A stretch of DNA of 64,000 nucleotides, taken from the NCBI GenBank assembly GCA_032716605.1, contig CM064480.1:40350791-40414790 (forward strand), written 5' to 3'. The translations under genes and the position numbers were made by a program. Below are positions 11,988 through 23,014 of this stretch, piece by piece (position 1 is the stretch's first letter; each line of letters opens with the position of its first letter). Under the pieces are notes generated by a model. It was not told the origin of the DNA and did no database searches. It saw only the letters and a program-made list of their open reading frames with translations. The DNA is from Paralithodes platypus. Lineage: Eukaryota > Arthropoda > Malacostraca > Decapoda > Lithodidae.

Positions 11988-12309
11988 GAAGGATCAAACT
12001 GGTTCCAGGTAAGCTCTGGCGTACACTGTTTCACAGTTTGGCGAAGAAATTCTTTCCAGGTAAGCTTATCAACAATTTGGGAAACGGCTTCTCCCAACTG
12101 TATAATGTGCGAAACTGCAACAGCGATTTTTTCGCGGTCATTTTGAAGTGCCACATCGTACACTGGCTTTATTATGTCTAAGTAGTGGCGATATCATACG
12201 TGTTTACATCATACTTGGGAATGTGTGTGAGTGGCTGCAAATTTCGCGATGTTGCCATGCTTCTACTGTTCCAAACTTGCAGTGTAATGCAACCTTTTAT
12301 CCGAATCAA

Positions 12310-12327
12310 GAACCACCGCTGCCGCCA
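12310..12327 (-). other. Putative primer binding site
   Basis: On the minus strand, one base after the 5' LTR end, the sequence begins TGGCGGCAGCGGTGGTTC. The leading TGG matches the CCA end of a tRNA, as in LTR retrotransposons. I cannot assign the tRNA by eye. Confidence 0.55.
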
Positions 12328-12328
12328 A

Positions 12329-15300
12329 TGTTATGCCCTGTTTTTCTACAGGTTTAACTTGGGTAATGTGAGTTCTAAATGACTGGGTATATAAGGCTGC
12401 ATGCACAATACAAGATATGAGGAATAGAGAACACAAAGAAACACATGGTAGCAAGTTACATGATCACGTTTATTTATATACCACTGCAGAATACTCGTGC
12501 AAGACAATATAATAGAATCGAACAACACTAGCATAAGTGGATCTGGATGGAGCCTAGTCTCCCACTTCCAACGTTCAGGTATTAATCTTCTGATCACTGG
12601 CTTAATTAGCAAGTTTTATTTTCTGGAAGACCTCAATATATTCATGTAATTCAATTTCACTGATTTGATCTCTTACTGGCTGGTCGCGTGCCCAAGTAGC
12701 AGCTCACAGTTAGGATTAGACATGCGTATATTGTAGAACACGGAAATCTCTAGTAACCTCATGGGGGTACTGATCTAAGTTTTATATTCTTATGGCAGAA
12801 ATACGTAGAACACAAATCAGTGGGCGAACGTTAGATATCACTAGAGTTTTAATATCTGAATAAGGTAATTACGAGAGTCAATGTCGCCTGCTAATTAATG
12901 AGCACTGATCGCTTAGTACGTCCCAAATGGAATGGTTAAATATGAGTTACACTGGGCAAGGTTTTAGCCACTTTATAGAAAGTTAATAAGTGAGTGTCAA
13001 ACTAGTACTATAACACTTAGTACTAGCAACATGAATCTTGAATAGTATTTGTAGATCTGGTCCTAGTTATCTTGCTTCCGGTGATGTTGGGGGCTAACGA
13101 CTGGTTCCGCGGCCGTCCAGGGGGTCCATATGTGTGAAGTTCTCAAATACGTGGGCAGGTCCTTCTATCCAAATCTGCCACGGAGTCTGCCGGCTCTGGA
13201 ATCTCTCAACTCCGGAACAACACAAGGGCAGAGCTAGAGGTTAACTGCAGGGTAGTGACCACTGGTTGGTGTCTAGCTTTCAACTGATTTGACTGGGGGT
13301 GGGAGCTAGATTTATAGGCTCGGTTCTGGACCCTGTAGACAGTAGGGATCTCGAGTCTTATAGACTTATTTGAGCTCTCAATAGATATAGGGACTAGGTA
13401 AGATGGTATTTACTGTTGTGGCACATGGCTATAGGAAGCCTTTATATTTTCATATAACTGAGCCTTAGTAAGAGGTACTATTTTGGCTATACTGGAAGTA
13501 TTTAGGGGAGAGAGACTGGATCTTTGCGAGGAGGATGGGGACAGCTGTGATAGGAGCGTCTCTCTTATATTGTTCAATCTTCATTCTATGGTATAGCTGA
13601 GGTGCTAATTTAGTGATCAGAGTATGCAAGAAAGGTAAATGGTTTATTGTGAGTTAATAGGGGTTAGTAAAGGTGTTAGTCATGCATGGTTAGTTCATTG
13701 ATAGGAAGAATTCCTGTGCTACCTGGCAATGACTCAGAAGTCAAAACAGGGGCCAGGTATACCTCCGCGGGGGTGGGGGTCTCCCTCCTCAGGTGGACAA
13801 AAAGGGGGAGCTGGGCGCCCTCTCTCTGTGATAGTCGTCCGGCGGCTGTGGCTAGGGGCTTGCCATATCACCAGTGTTTGTAATAACCCTCTGTGTATGA
13901 GACAGATGTGGGTGTCCTTAATACCAAAACCGAAGGTGCCTTGGCTAGCTGGTTTTACTCGGCTGGTTGTTAATTGTAGGGTTTGCTGGATGTGGTGGAG
14001 ACTGGGTTGCTAACTCTGCCACATTCATCTGGAAGTATGGCAATAGAAGTTAGTTACTGGCGAGGCGGTTAGCCTCGCACCGACGACCATTGGGTGCAGG
14101 GTTGTGAATGGGTTGTAAGAGAATAGATGGCATGCAAGGGGCTAGTATAGTTCTAATGTTGTTCTGGCCTACTAAGTGAAGGTAGGCTGGATAGGAGTAT
14201 ATATATAAAAGGTTGGAGAGCATTAGCAACGGACAATTCAAGGATCTTCAAGAGGTATGAGAGAGAGGCTAGGTCGGACAAGAGTCGAGAAGCGCGGGTG
14301 TCTTAATGAGAGGGGGGGGGAGTTCAGGGGCTACAGGGAAATTTGCCCCTAAGGTCCCTGGGCGTGGGGGTGGCATTAGGCTACAATTGATATTGGAGTT
14401 TGAAATGACAGTGAAAGTACGTTAGTCAAATGCTACCAGGGGATGCAACTACGGGGTGGTATATGAGTCTGGAAAAGATAGAATTATGTAGTCAGTACGA
14501 GGGGTTATGGATACTATTAGTTGGCCCTGGGAACTGCGTTTTCTATGAAATATATATATACCAAAAAAGCGGCAGTTCGTAGGGTTACTTAGTTATTGTT
14601 TCGAGGTACTTATGACAGATACTGGTAACAATGTTATCTATACAATCTCTGGATGGGGTAAGAGGTGTATGACACGAAGAAAATTGGCGTAGTGTGGACT
14701 GTGGATACGAAGGAGGCAAGTGGAAGACGTATGACAATTGTGGAAAAGTAAATGGAAAAAGGTGAACACAATGGCGGATAAAGATACTTAACCTAAGGAT
14801 TGAATACATAGATTTATGGGGCGATGGGTCTTCAGAAGGCTTAGTCTGGCAAGACGAGATGTTAGGGAATGTTAATATTAATACTTAAACTAAGGATTGC
14901 ATACATCGATGAACGACGACATTATAGTCGTCGTCCTAATAAGGTGATGAAACCTGGTTGATCTGTACTTGGCACAATACGACACAAGGACAGTGCCGCT
15001 ATGTCGTATCAATACTGGTGGCAGTTAATATTATAGAGACACTTAGTTACTAGAGGAACAATGCAAGGGGGCGACTGAGCACGGGTTACATATATCTATA
15101 CTCGTCATGGGAAATTATATACAAGGTCTAGGGACAGGCGTGGGTGTTTTAACTTCCAAGATATATAACATCTACTTCTCGGATGTAAGAACATACATAG
15201 ATATAATTATGGCTGTCTGATGTGTTGGCATTGGCTCAACGTCGGGACAGGGCATGGGTGTTTTTAATATGAATGTATATTCCTGTTCATCGTCTTTGTA

Positions 15301-15536
15301 GTTAGTTAGGAGTGTAGGACACGAGGGGGTAGTGTACATGAGGTGTGGAAAAATGGTCAGTTTAGAAGGGGTATCTAGGTGCGGCCTGGAGCTGCTTAGC
15401 CCTGCGGGCTTGGGCCTGTCTGAATTGGCTGGCTCGGTCAGCTGGTCCTTTCGTTCTGTGGACCTTTCCTTTGGGTGTTTCTGTGTGGTGTTCGTTCGTG
15501 GCTTCTGTGGTGGGCTTCTCGTTCTGGGGCATTTTA
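12329..15536 (-). repeat. 5' LTR (right copy)
   Basis: Direct repeat of 5676-8849. The internal region starts immediately to its left and target DNA (CAAAC) immediately to its right. It includes a short extra segment near 13668-13679 and the segment near 14763-14783 missing from the other LTR. Open frames in it, such as one near 15332-15535, occur in all three LTR copies but look non-coding. Confidence 0.85.
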
Positions 15537-15541
15537 CAAAC

Positions 15542-15965
15542 CGATTCATATCTCTTGTGTATTGCTTTGTTTACTGGTCTGACGAACGATCCGAGACACA
15601 CACATTCAGCTTCCCATATAGAAGTATAGAAACTTGGAACAACGTGGAGGAGGAGGTGGTGCGAGCGAAGAACATTATCATGTTCAAATCTAGGTTGGAT
15701 AAAAGTAAATATGGAAATAGGACAACATAAGCTATGATATGTTAGTCCAAAATACTGGGAATTGGGAATATCCATTACGATACTTGTCTAAGTAAAATGG
15801 ATTGATTATAAAGTAACTAAGACAGGACAACACGAGCGCTGCTCAATTCCTGTAAACTACAAATAGGTAAATACACACACACACAGTGACCCCGGGTCCA
15901 AAACTACTTTTATTATTAGCTAGCCAGACCAAGAAATGGTCTAACCTAGCTTAGATAATATATCA
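15542..15965. mobile_element. Pogo-like DNA element, right part, with LINE scrap inside
   Basis: 15537-15600 continues the sequence interrupted at 5675 (…CCGATTCATATCTCTTG…) and matches the reverse complement of 36380-36430. After a (CA)n tract the match is broken by a LINE 3' fragment, then resumes at about 15885 (…GGTCCAAAACTACTTTTATT). The far end is not clear. Confidence 0.6.
15600..15890 (+). pseudogene. 3' end of a CR1/L2-type LINE
   Basis: The frame to 15730 reads SIETWNNVEEEVVRAKNIIM...FKSRLDK, matching the typical C-terminal end of CR1/L2-group LINE polyproteins (a W-N-x-L/V-P/E-E-E-V-V pattern followed by FKxxLDK). A 3' UTR with AACTACAAATAGGTAAATAC and then (CA)n follows. It is severely 5' truncated and sits inside the CA repeat of the DNA element. 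Confidence 0.65.
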
Positions 15966-16569
15966 GGAGGCAAAAATTGTTTCAGGATTGGACAGCCAAA
16001 CACAACTGGATGTAGAACTTCTTTATTCTGGGTCAAGTTTCATCCTGAGAACAACAAACAAACTAAGTGCATGTTCTTTCCAAGAATTTAGAAATACAAA
16101 TGTATATAATAAAGTCTTGTTCAATCTATAAGTGATACAAAATACAAATAACACACCAATCGCCAAACATATACAGTATATGGCTAATTCTTAATGTCAA
16201 ATAAGTTGATAGAAATAAACCTTTATGAACTTATAAGTAAAACTCGTTAGATATAATTAAATAATGTATGAGACTTCCAGTAAGTAATTAAAATTAGTTT
16301 GCACCTTCCCACTAATGGAACCTTTCAATTAACTTCATATATTTCTAATCCAATACATTAACGAACGAGGCAACTAAATTATTTCAGTTAACAAAAAGTA
16401 AGAATATCACATGTTGCTACACATCACACATAATTTGACTCTCACAATCAGACATGTCCTACATATTTCCCGCTAATCCAGCCCAACAGACACATGAATA
16501 ACCTCCCATAATTATAGGGAAACACCAACAGCAAACAATTACAACTACGATTCTTTATTATAAATTACT
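15966..16569. other. AT-rich gene-free stretch
   Basis: I see no gene, long repeat or structural RNA between the pogo-like fragment and the left end of DIRS-1. Confidence 0.5.
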
Positions 16570-16881
16570 ATTTATTAGTGGCCCCTCCATCATTGACGAA
16601 CATGCCTATTACATAAGGCATCCTCTTCAAACACTAATCCGCCGTAGTTTGAATCTACCGCGCAGAGCATTTAAAATCTGAGGAGCCTTCATCATGAGCG
16701 CACGCGACCTCACTCATGGCTTCAGTCATTATGAATTGGGTTCTCACTACGAAAAAACTTCGTAAAAAATAAAAACAAAAACAAAATAAGAATAACTATC
16801 CAATAAGCTTTCCATCATATCGTGGATGTACTTGTGTGGATCTTTGACCAGACGCTGATTCAGGCGTCATTCTTCCTTCTC
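16570..16881 (+). repeat. DIRS-1 left inverted terminal repeat
   Basis: The sequence from about 16582 (GGCCCCTCCATCATTGACG) to 16881 (…CGTCATTCTTCCTTC) reappears inverted at about 32024-32325. The outermost bases differ between the two ends, as in DIRS elements where each end has its own extension represented in the internal complementary region. Confidence 0.85.
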
Positions 16882-17459
16882 TGCTCTGCGCTCATCCTGC
16901 CCGGACGTGTCTCCCCACGCTCCGCTGGTTCCGCATTTGCTGCGTCCCTAGTGAGTTTTTTCTCATTTGTTTACTCCGGGATGTATCGAGTAAGGTTAGG
17001 ATATGTGTAGCAGGAGTGTCCTGGGCTGGTTGCCCGCAGTGCAGTGTATTTTGGGTCGTGTGTTTGGGGCATCTATTTCGGATGTACCCTCGTGGTCCTG
17101 TTGTGGACATGTGATCTCTTCACAGTTGAGTTAGCTTGTGATGCAGGCGGCTTTCATTACGCGTTATTTTATGCTGCCCTTTATCTTTCTGATGAGGTAA
17201 GCATTGCTTCTGACGTTCCCAGCGTATTTTTCTTCACTTAGTGAAGTTTTTTCTGGGTCCCGAGTCAGTCTTCCCTTTGTCGGAAGTCTTTACTACAGTG
17301 GTGTGTTGGCAGTGGTTCCTGTTGTTATATTTCCAGTGTTTTTGTTTATATTTCAACATTTCTTATGCCGTCTGCTTAGGCCTAGCCAGCCGCTCGTAGC
17401 TTTGCCACATGTACAAGTGTTATTGTTTATTTTATAAATATGTCCTACTGTGTCATGTG

Positions 17460-17545
17460 TATCCTGGTTTAGTTGTGTATTGGCTAATTCCACGGACTAC
17501 GTATGTTTCCTGGTTTAGTTGTGTATTGGCTAATTCCACGGATTA
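17460..17545 (+). repeat. Short tandem duplication in the DIRS-1 leader
   Basis: Two copies, about 46 bp apart, of a block starting CCTGGTTTAGTTGTGTATTG, beginning at about 17463 and 17509. Non-coding leader sequence. Confidence 0.75.
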
Positions 17546-17949
17546 TTGTGTGGGCCCTGGGCTAGTCGTGCTTGGCTTGCTCCCAGGTCCGTTGTGCGTT
17601 CAGTTGGTTTCTGAACGGGGTGGGTTACTTTCCGGCGGGTTTTTCTCGGTTTCACCATGAAAAACCCGGCCGAGAGCCGTGTTGGGCCACGCGTGGTTTC
17701 AACACAGGCTTGTGTCCCCGGCGAGGAGGTGTCTGTGGCTCTCCAGGACTGCGTCTCTGTGTTGGTGCCTGTTTCAGGCTCCCTATGATCCCCGGCGGTC
17801 TGGCTGTACCCATCTAACATTGTTCATGCGGACAGATGTTATGAAGTTTTTCTACCCGGTTTTACAAACCAAATAGAACAAACCTAGTTGTTGTTGAGGG
17901 CTTTCCTCCCCGGCGATCTTTTACAAAGAAGTGGGGACAGGAACTTATG

Positions 17950-18240
17950 GGATTAACGTTGTTTACATCTCACCCGGCGGGTGCACCTTGGTAGGGTGGG
18001 ATGAACGTCTTGGTCATTCAATTTAGTTAACCGATCCATTTTAGTGATACTTTATGCATCACCGCCTTCAGACTTACGGCGATCGAAGGCTCAATTAGGG
18101 TTAACATCTTTTCACAAATTTTTCACACCCGGCGGGTGCTCCTGGGAGGAGGAAATAAGGAATTTACAATTCCATATAGTTAACCAGTTAATTGAGAGAT
18201 ACGTTAATGTATCGCCGCCTTCAAACTTACGGCGATCCTT
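17950..18240 (+). repeat. DIRS-1 leader repeat with palindromes
   Basis: Two units of about 154 bp each contain the palindrome ACCCGGCGGGT (17972 and 18127), a GTTAAC-type site, and a small hairpin CGCCTTCxxACTTACGGCG (about 18063 and 18216). A third ACCCGGCGGGT is at 18517. Related CCCCGGCG sequences recur at about 17720, 17790, 17912 and 18623. Function is unknown. Confidence 0.7.
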
Positions 18241-18536
18241 TGTGACAATTCGTTAGAAATCAGATCTCGTATCAGCCTGCCCTGTGTTATTCTGCTAAAT
18301 AATTCTGGTGCCGGCGTCTTTGTGGGGGGTTGTTTTTCCAAAATTGAATCTTGAGACAGTCACCACCAGAAAGACTAGGTTATAAACGCCATACTGGTCC
18401 TTTATATTATGTCAGAGGGTATTCTTAACTTTCTTAGGACATGTTTAGATATTCGGAAATCTTTATAGGATCCCGCCGCGTAGCGAGCTGTGATCGTTGT
18501 GACATTACGTCTCATTACCCGGCGGGTTATTGACAC

Positions 18537-21294
18537 ATGTGTGTGTGTGTGTGTATGCGATCATGTTGGGTTAACCTTATGAGCATTAATTCCTGGAATT
18601 TTTTTTTTTTCCAGAGCTGGGCCCCGGCGGACCAATACAGACCCTGCAGTAGCTTCCCACCAGTCTCTGTCATGGCTACCTTTGCCTCAGTTTTTGCTTT
18701 ATGCATTACCCCTACCTGTGCCGGTATCCCTATTTTTGCGCACACTCTTTACATCAAGTGTGTTAAATGTCTAGACCGTTCAAGGGGTCTGTGGGTGATG
18801 CGCAAATGTTCCTTTTGCTCCCAATTAAGTGTCAAAGTCCTCCGCGATAATGATAAGACCGCAGCGGTCGCCTTACGAGAGGTTAGGCAACAGATGGCAG
18901 CGTATACTACGATTGTGGCTCATAAATCACTTCAATGTGACAACGTCCCTCTTTGGGATAGGCTTCTTGTTGAGCACCCTCCCCCTAAACGTCCCTCTCG
19001 AGTAACTAGTCGTAAGCCGGCAGAGACTGGTCAGGTTTCTATGTCTTCTCCTACTGCTACTGCGAAACGTCAACGAGAGCCTACACCCCCGGCGGCAGCC
19101 TCCTCGTCCCGGGAGAGATCTCGGTCTAGGTCACCTCTCAGACACCAGCCATCTAGTCTTGCCTCTTCACCATCGAGTAAGAAGAGTAAGACAGAAAGTT
19201 CCACCAGTGGTCACGGCGATAAATCCTATAAATCGAAGAGTAGTTCACGGTCACACCGCAGCCATAAATCTTCAAAGAAGGATTCCCATGATAAAAAGGC
19301 CTCACGACATTCACCAGTTTCTAGTGCTTCTCATCGTACCTCTACCCCAGACAGAGTTTGTGTTCGGGCTCAGGGGTCCAGTATAGTGACTGTACCTAAA
19401 TATGATTTACCCATTAGCATTTTAACCCTGGAATTGGAGAATTCAGGGGGCTCAGGGGTTGAGTGTTGCGGACTCCCAAGGGAGTGTAGGCCAAGGCCTA
19501 GGTGTTTGGCGATATTCTCAGCCAGGACCTGACCACCCACTTCCGGCTCAAACTATTCACACAGTGGCTGACGTCCACCGGGACGCGGCGATCCCATCCT
19601 CTATTCCTGACTTATCTTGGCAACAAGGTGATACCCCAGCTTCGGCGGGATCTTCTCAGGAGGAACAGGATAAAAAAGACGAGGTTTCAATTATCTCAGA
19701 TATGGAAGGGCAAGAGTCAGGTTCAGGCTTAGATGCCGCACAAGATCTTAATGATTCACTAGTTAGTACATCATCAAGTCAATTTGTCACTGCACAGGAA
19801 ATTGATGGGCTACTCAGTAATGCTTTATCTAAATTTTTTAGCCAACAGCAGGAAACTCCCACAGTGGACTTGGGAGCTCCCACGACAAGCTCTACGGTAC
19901 GGCCTCTGATGACTTCTATTGCTTTAACTCAGATCCCTCACCCTCCCCCTCTGTCACCATCAGTGGTTACTAGGCCTGCTACGGCGGCATTGACCACTTC
20001 GAATGTAAGGGTTATAACGGATGTCAATCCGCCCCCTCTAGACAGAGCGCCTCTCAGAAAGGTAGCTATGCCCTTGCTTTACGGACCAGACGAGTCATGG
20101 GTCCTTTTGACCCCCACTAAACCAGAGATCACCCAACCTACCTTGTCAGGGGAACTCCCAGTACCGCGTGAGTGGGTCATCCAGGGCAATAAATCTAGGA
20201 AATTAAGGGCCTTGGATACTTTGGGCAATGTACTAGATGTCAACATAAAGGCTATACCTAGTTATTATCAGCATTTTGTTTATGCTGCTAAGCCGGCTTT
20301 ACCCTCTGCCTCAGCTTCAAAACTTTTTTCAGACTGGTCTAAGCATGATGGATTTAATGACATTAAGACTCTGTCAGCTCTCACTCCAGAACTCGATTTG
20401 CTAACCGTCACAGACACAGCAGCTAATCCAGTCTTGAAGGTGGGGCAGTTGGGTCCAGGACCTTGGGTGGAATGGGAGGCAGAGGCTCAAAACTTTGCGA
20501 CCACATTTACTTCCAAAACTTCCCACCAGATCTCTCAAGATACTCATTCTTGGTTCTCCATGCCAGTGTGTTCTGCCGGCGGAGTCCCTTCAGCTTTGAT
20601 TGCTTTCTTAGCTGCCCCTAAAATTAATCTCTGTGAGCTAAAAGAACCTTTCACTACCCCTACCCCAACTCACCTAGAACGAGAATTTAGGCTAAGGGGG
20701 AAAGCTATTCGCCTGTTCTCTCAATACATAGTGTCTCAACAGATAGCAAAGTCTCTGCTCCGGTCCACTCAGGCAATCGCAGACGCGGACGCCAGACGAT
20801 CGGTTGAATTGTCCCGGCGACTGCTTCTTCAGTCGTCAATCCAATCTTTGGGTGACAGCCGCACCGCCTTGCTTGAGGCGGTACGAGCGAGACAAGACCT
20901 CAGAATGTCCTTAGTCCGAAAACTGCCTGATCGCATTGCGAATTAGGTGGTCATGTCACCAGTGCTCACTCCCTCTTTAATGTCCCCTGACGTGTGGCGA
21001 ACGGTGTTTAATATGGCTCAGGCCTTTAAACACAGTCCCACCCCTTCTAAGAAACCTGCCTTTAACTTCCCCAAACCCAGGCCAGTCGCTAAGGCTCAGC
21101 CGGGGGGATCTAAACCCTTTCTTCCACCTAAGTCCTCCTCCTCCCCCCAAGGTCAGTACAGGCATAGACAGGGTAGGTTTTCAGGTCAGAGAGGACGCGG
21201 CCATAATAAACCAGGTCAGGGCCCGTCTTCGGCCAACGCCAGCCAGCCGGCGAAGCGTCCACCACCACCAACTCCACCACCATCAAAAAACTAA
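18537..21294 (+). pseudogene. DIRS-1 gag (probable frameshift and in-frame stop)
   Basis: The first frame (18537-19532) has a plausible ATG at 18672 (GTCATGG). A CxxC...CxxC motif (KCVKCLD...RKCSFC) follows, then an Arg/Ser-rich stretch, a pattern consistent with nucleic-acid binding. Near 19400-19460 the sequence passes into another frame (19459-20946), which encodes a long globular part ending SRTALLEAVRARQDLRMSL. An in-frame TAG at 20944-20946 separates a basic Pro/Gln/Gly-rich tail (20947-21294). The TAG could be decay or readthrough; the frame change looks like a 1-nt indel. Known role: DIRS gag packages the RNA. Confidence 0.7.
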
Positions 21295-21632
21295 AGTCTC
21301 TCTCACTCCCGGTGCCAGTATTAAGACCGGCGGATCCGAGGGTAGTACAGCCGGCGAACCCTTGTCTGCTAACTGGGTCGTTCCGAACGTGTCACCAAGC
21401 ATGGCCGTTAAACACTTGGGCACGGATGGTGGCACGCAAAGGCATCACTTGGCAGTGGCTCTGGCGACCTCGCTTACATCAGCCGACAACGGCGAATTTT
21501 GTTTCATTAGAGGTGGAGTCACTGGTCCAGGAAATGATTGCCAAGAATGTCATCATCCCGGTCCCCCCAAATTACCCTGTATTCACGTCCAAGCTATTTT
21601 TGGTTCCCAAAAGGGACAGTGTTCAGATGAGA
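21295..21632 (+). pseudogene. DIRS-1 reverse transcriptase, N-terminal piece
   Basis: The frame containing EVESLVQEMIAKNVIIPVPP and LFLVPKRDS is the upstream part of a DIRS/Gypsy-type RT (fingers region). It stops where DIRS-2 copy A begins (core CCA at 21633-21635) and resumes in frame after 28752. Residue order and family pattern show that the two pieces belong to one gene. Confidence 0.85.
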
Positions 21633-21640
21633 CCAATTTG

Positions 21641-21770
21641 TTAGTAGTCTTGGCAAATCCAACGTCAAGGCTATTAACCTAATTGCAATGACGACTTGTC
21701 TATTTTGACTGCTATGTCGTCATTCCAACCGCGGTTAAAAAGAAAACGTCTAGAGTCTACTCCTTATCTG
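21641..21770 (+). repeat. DIRS-2 copy A left inverted repeat (truncated)
   Basis: It matches, inverted, about 28580-28720 (…AATTGCAATGACGACTTGTC…). After CTCCTTATCT the sequence jumps to GGCGTTCCTCG. Compared with copy B (58440-58830), about 350 bp are missing here. Confidence 0.8.
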
Positions 21771-22545
21771 GCGTTCCTCGTATATGTTTTTCATTCTTTC
21801 TCTTTTCATATTCTTTTTTCCTGTTAGTCTGGGCATAGTTTAGCTTTTAGCTTAATTTAGCCTAGCTCATTTTCTCATTCAGGAATTGCTATGCCCCTAT
21901 GAGTTTTCATTTTTTCATAGCCTAGGTGTACCGTTGGTAAACAATCTGAGATTTCGTTGGTGGCGGTGCTGTTTGTAGAGTTTGTGTCGGCCGCATTATT
22001 AGCGTTATTCCCGAGTCCCCCCTTTCGAGTCCTTCACTGTGTCTCAAGGGCCTGGGCGACAGGTGGTTCGTGATACTCCAGGGGTACCCCACGGGGGCCC
22101 CTCCTTCACACCACAGGGTTTTTCGCCCCCGACACATTCTCTGCTCACGGCTAGGCCACCCTTTTTCTCACCAGTTTCATTTACTGGTTTTTGTTTTCTC
22201 TTCCTGTTTCACCTCCATCCTTTCATAGTCTTTTGCCCAATCCAGGGGTACCCCACGGGGGCCCCTGTTTGTGCGAAACCACCCTCCCTGCCACTTCTCC
22301 TCATGGGCTTTTCTTATCTCTGTGGGTTGGGTGGTTCCTGGGGGATGTGCCTCCTCTCCCCTGGTGTGTCTTCCTTGCCTCTCCCTTTACCGGTTGAGTC
22401 AGGATAAATTCAAGGAAGACACTGCTCAGCTTGATGGCCATCATTGCTTGGAGTTCATAAGGAGATGACGCATTTTTTGTGGCCTTTTTTGGTATTCCCT
22501 AGACGCTCCTCTCGCTTTTTTCGGCGCCGGACCATCTCGGCCGGT

Positions 22546-22688
22546 CCCGCAAATTTGCGGGAGCTCGATTCGGTCCTCTGGGACGTTTCGGCTCCCCGCA
22601 AATTTACGGAGATCGTTGGGGGGTCCCGCAAAATTGCGGGAGGGTGGTGTCGGTACGGTTATGCCTCCATTGGCCCGTAAATTTGCGG
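22546..22688 (+). repeat. Cluster of four CCGCAAATTTGCGG palindromes (DIRS-2 leader)
   Basis: Perfect or one-mismatch copies of the 14-bp palindrome lie at about 22546-22561, 22596-22609, 22625-22640 and 22675-22688. All four are conserved in copy B (57532-57675). They lie upstream of the gag-like frame and could be protein-binding sites or RNA hairpins. Function is unknown. Confidence 0.85.
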
Positions 22689-22808
22689 TAATAGTTGGCT
22701 TTCACTATTGACTTTTTTTATGTCATCTTGTTGCCTGATACTATATTGGTGTATACACTTTACTGGTGTTATAGGCCCTGCATGTAAGATGTTGAGTGGT
22801 GGTTAACA

Positions 22809-23014
22809 CTTTCTCCATCTTTGCAGGTTCTGCTAGTGCTCTTCCGCCTCGGCCGCCCTCCTCACCTACCTCTGTGCTCCCAGTTTAGGGTGAGTACGGA
22901 TACCTGTTTGCATGTGTGTTCCTGTTTCCCCATGCTCCTTCCCTGGTTCTTCTTGGACATTCTCTCCACTTACTCCTTCGACGTGCTGATTATGGTGTGT
23001 GTTCTTCTAGTGCA
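22809..23014 (+). other. Splice-site-like signals before DIRS-2 gag
   Basis: An acceptor-like tract (TTCTCCATCTTTGCAG) ends at 22826. A donor-like GGTGAGTA lies at about 22889 and a second acceptor-like TTCTTCTAGTGCAG ends at about 23014. All are present in copy B (57190-57420). The gag-like frame has no good early ATG, so a spliced start is plausible but not shown. Confidence 0.35.

Larger units (their letters stand above)
5676..15536 (-). mobile_element. Non-autonomous LTR retrotransposon with 3.2-kb LTRs
   Basis: Two direct repeats of about 3.2 kb (5676-8849 and 12329-15536) enclose a 3479-bp internal region. The whole is flanked by the 5-bp duplication CAAAC (5671-5675 and 15537-15541). 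Orientation is minus: a purine tract on the minus strand abuts the left repeat, and a TGG-initial primer site abuts the right one. LTR ends are TAAAATGCC...GGCATAACA on the minus strand, close to inverted repeats. No protease, reverse transcriptase, RNase H or integrase is recognisable, so it must depend on other elements. The 5-bp duplication suits BEL/Pao or Gypsy types, but the superfamily is unproven. The pre-insertion sequence is preserved at about 36360-36550. Confidence 0.85.
17197..18614 (+). other. Possible leader intron of DIRS-1
   Basis: A strong donor-like site (GATGAG|GTAAGC) is at 17196/17197. A strong acceptor-like site (long T run then CCAG) ends at 18614, just before the gag frame. 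The stretch between has no conserved frame. DIRS-2 has an acceptor-like site at the corresponding place. This is inference from motifs only. Confidence 0.35.

Noticed and set aside
11999..12068. Two CCAG|GTAAGC splice donors on the plus strand in the LTR element interior
   Set aside because: The element is on the minus strand by its purine tract and primer site, and no plus-strand exon is seen. Probably a short local repeat.
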